Shown here: piece after piece, positions 19,483-21,134 of the stretch
Numbering within the stretch: position 1 is the stretch's first letter
Layout: each line of letters begins with the position of its first letter
IMG/VR virus record: IMGVR_UViG_3300044609_000232
Location: 1 to 21,134 of that record
Direction: 5' to 3' (one strand)
Source of the DNA: a virus
Length of the DNA: 21,134 nt
Program-made: the position numbers and the translations under genes
Notes under the pieces: generated by a model
The model's input: only the letters and a program-made list of their open reading frames with translations
The model's database searches: none
Told to the model about the DNA's origin: nothing

Positions 19483-19507
19483 GCGACCAACTCAACCATC
19501 TGAGCTG

Positions 19508-19960
19508 ATGACCAGCATTGTAAGGGCTACTGAGCCTTGGGAGTATTACTGCCGCAAAGTTGCGATTAATCATCCGTCAAAATGTTGGGAATGGATGGGT
19601 AGCTGCGGAGCGCCCGGCTACGGCAATTGGGGGCTAGGCGGTGTGCAAGGCGCTCATCGAGCGACTTACAGGCTGTTTTATGGTGAGCCGTCCAATATGG
19701 TTTTGCACAAATGCGGCAATCGTCGTTGCTGTAATCCGAATCACCTTTACGACGGGACATCCCAGCAAAACCGTAGGGACGCGGAATCCCATGGAATGGC
19801 TCCTGTCGGCAGCCGGCACGGTCAATCAAAGTTGACGGAAGGGCAGGTTTTAGCCATACGGAATGACAATCGGCAAAGAAAAGTTATTGCTGCCGAATAT
19901 GGAGTTAGTCCCACGGCAATTACTAACATCAAGCGGCGAAAAACTTGGGCGTGGCTTTAG
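19508..19960 (+). CDS. HNH_3-type homing endonuclease with C-terminal HTH, rightward
   Basis: The 150-aa product begins MTSIVRATEPWEYYCRKVAI. A WEWMGSCGAPGYGNWGLGG strand region (27-45) is followed by the HNH_3 core MVLHKCGNRRCCNPNHLYDG (64-83, with H67, N76, H79 and Cys ligands) and NRRDAESHG. The C-terminal HTH is SKLTEGQVLAIRNDNRQRKV (107-126) then IAAEYGVSPTAITNIKRRKTW (127-147). Such proteins are typical phage homing endonucleases. A longer frame to 19259 runs antisense to the other HNH gene and is not family-like, so I chose 19508. Its 3' end overlaps the endolysin stop by 4 bp, tail to tail. Confidence 0.85.
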   Translation: MTSIVRATEPWEYYCRKVAINHPSKCWEWMGSCGAPGYGNWGLGGVQGAHRATYRLFYGEPSNMVLHKCGNRRCCNPNHLYDGTSQQNRRDAESHGMAPVGSRHGQSKLTEGQVLAIRNDNRQRKVIAAEYGVSPTAITNIKRRKTWAWL

Positions 19961-21018
19961 GCGTAATCCCAGCGCACGCGTGGCCTGCCGCGACGCATTC
20001 CTAAATGCACGAATCCTTTAGGTGCGCCGTAGCCAAGTGAATGCGGCCAGTTAGCGTCGCACCACTCTTGCACATGGTTGATGTTGACTTCACGGATGTA
20101 GAAATCAACAGCGCCAACATCAGGTGCATCGTATAGATGCTCGCTGCCACTGGAGCCGCCTACAGCTGCATTGATGGCACGCGGGCGGTATCCACTGGTG
20201 ATGACTACAGGCTTGCCGCCAAACTTGACGCGTGCACGCTCAAGGAATGCGGCTAACTCTGCTGCTGTGTCGAGCTGATATTGATGATCAAACCGCCGTG
20301 CCTCTTGGAACAAGGCAAACTCACCAAGCTGTATGTGCGGCGTGATGCGTGCGGTGAATGCACTATTGGGCGACAGCTTGGCGGGATCCTGCTGTTGCTC
20401 ACCAGTCCACAGCCGGCCTTCTGCGCGGCGGCGACGCAGCAATCCTGCCTCTACAGCACTACCTGGGTTGCGGTACAACTCCATTGCTGCTGGCACAGCC
20501 GCCCAATCCTTGCCGGCAAGGCATTTGCTGATGGTTTCAAACCCAGCGCCGCCGTAGAAGCCAGCGCCAAGATTGTAGGCAAAGGAGATCAACGCGCATT
20601 GCTTGTTGCCCGTCATCTCATTCCAAAACGGCACGCTATTGCGCAGTTTTGCTGCGATGTGCTCAACCTCAAGCGTCAGCAACTGATCAGCATCAATCAC
20701 GGTGATCTTGTCACCGCGTTGTACCTTGCGGCCATCTGGGTAGCGCGTGGTGCCGTAGCCGATGGTTGCCACTTCCCATCCATGCAGCGGATCAGGATAA
20801 GCGCTGAGATGCACGCCTTCGAACTCTTTAATGAGCTTTATGGCTGGCTCATAACTGTGCAGCTTGCCGCTAGCCTGCCATGTCTTATACCACGGCTGAT
20901 CCTTGCTGAAGACTTGCGGCGCAACCTTTACTAGCTCAGTTTCTAATTCAGAGATGGCAGCCATTTGATGTGGCGTGCCGTGCTTGTAATACTTAAACAG
21001 ATCGGTCAGTTTGATCAT
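19957..21018 (-). CDS. Bifunctional endolysin: GH24 lysozyme plus M15 peptidase
   Basis: The 353-residue protein has an N-terminal T4-type lysozyme (GH24): IKEFEGVHLSAYPDP (63-77) with E67 and D76, ATIGYGTTRYPDG with T85 (84-96), and the AGLLRRRRAEGRLW C-terminal helix (191-204). After a linker comes a peptidase M15 domain: TSGYRPRAINAAVGG (274-288), SGSEH with H294, GAVDF with D305 and FVHLGM with H338, the zinc ligands. It should cut both the glycan strand and a stem-peptide bond. The first 50 residues (MIKLTDLFKYYKHG...) match neither domain and no signal peptide is seen, so export needs a holin. The ATG overlaps the stop of the preceding gene (ATGA). Two-enzyme endolysins suit the thick cyanobacterial peptidoglycan (inference). 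Confidence 0.93.
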   Translation of the reverse strand: MIKLTDLFKYYKHGTPHQMAAISELETELVKVAPQVFSKDQPWYKTWQASGKLHSYEPAIKLIKEFEGVHLSAYPDPLHGWEVATIGYGTTRYPDGRKVQRGDKITVIDADQLLTLEVEHIAAKLRNSVPFWNEMTGNKQCALISFAYNLGAGFYGGAGFETISKCLAGKDWAAVPAAMELYRNPGSAVEAGLLRRRRAEGRLWTGEQQQDPAKLSPNSAFTARITPHIQLGEFALFQEARRFDHQYQLDTAAELAAFLERARVKFGGKPVVITSGYRPRAINAAVGGSSGSEHLYDAPDVGAVDFYIREVNINHVQEWCDANWPHSLGYGAPKGFVHLGMRRGRPRVRWDYA

Positions 21019-21134
21019 CGCTTAACCAATGGAGTGACAACACCAGCAAGCACTTCAATAGCCCTATAAAGTTTGACCGCAAGTTTGGCGGTTTTTCTTA
21101 GTGCTTTGTTGTCTTTCGGTGTTGGCGTCAGGTT
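21015..21134 (-). CDS. 3' end of an unidentified gene upstream of the endolysin (partial)
   Basis: The last 39 codons before a TGA that overlaps the endolysin ATG read NLTPTPKDNKALRKTAKLAV then KLYRAIEVLAGVVTPLVKR. The end is an amphipathic to hydrophobic helix (LYRAIEVLAGVVTPLV) with a basic stop, which could be membrane-associated, and a holin or lysis accessory gene would fit the position. The true start lies beyond the window, so the product cannot be judged. Confidence 0.55.
   Translation of the reverse strand, partial: NLTPTPKDNKALRKTAKLAVKLYRAIEVLAGVVTPLVKR

Noticed and set aside
19259-19507. N-terminal extension of the rightward HNH gene
   Set aside because: It is antisense to the other HNH gene, has no resemblance to the family, and contains the P3 hairpin leader.
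20281-20934. 217-aa rightward frame antisense to the endolysin
   Set aside because: It is Cys/Leu-rich with no domain and lies entirely opposite a gene with two intact enzyme domains.

Overview
The window is about half of a double-stranded DNA tailed phage (or prophage) genome, about 55-60% GC by eye. The host is probably a cyanobacterium, most likely a picocyanobacterium of the Synechococcus/Cyanobium type. The pointers are a phage copy of the cyanobacterial cyAbrB regulator (4153-4473), a group 2/3-like sigma-70 factor with a cyanobacterial-style N-terminus (18138-19064), and small basic head-region ORFs of a kind I associate with cyanophages. There are no tRNA genes, rRNA, insertion sequences, CRISPR arrays or integrase.

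The left half, 1-10844, is transcribed leftwards. In reading order it holds a ribbon-helix-helix (RHH) regulator and a PrimPol-helicase (10844-8644), then a 250-bp non-coding region packed with repeats (8391-8643). It continues with an RHH protein, a small ORF, a DnaN-like sliding clamp, the two terminase subunits, an HNH endonuclease, cyAbrB, the portal, a small ORF, a Mu gpF-like head morphogenesis protein, three small ORFs, the scaffold, and the first nine codons of what is probably the major capsid protein.

The right half, 10912-19064, is transcribed rightwards and carries replication, recombination and host-interaction genes. These are an SF2 helicase, a PAPS-reductase-like PP-loop protein, a VRR-NUC nuclease, a secreted RlpA-like protein, two tiny membrane proteins, a RecE-like exonuclease with a Bet/RecT annealing protein, SSB, DUF3310, dCTP deaminase and the sigma factor. 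Most junctions are ATGA, GTGA or TGATG overlaps, so translation is probably coupled. After the sigma gene come two diverging HNH genes and a leftward two-domain endolysin (GH24 lysozyme plus M15 peptidase), preceded by the end of another leftward gene that runs off the window.

The most interesting structure is regulatory. Three rightward sites share a similar -10 region (ATGGTGTA-like), each followed 7-9 nt later by a perfect or near-perfect GC-rich hairpin, so the transcripts would start with a 5'-terminal stem-loop. The leftward replication operon has a consensus-like promoter whose -35/-10 spacer is a perfect 6-bp dyad, a likely operator for the RHH protein made by that operon. The 8.4-8.64 kb region combines nine GGACG motifs, a near-consensus DnaA box, a 29-nt purine tract with a G-quadruplex motif and a hairpin; it is the best origin candidate.
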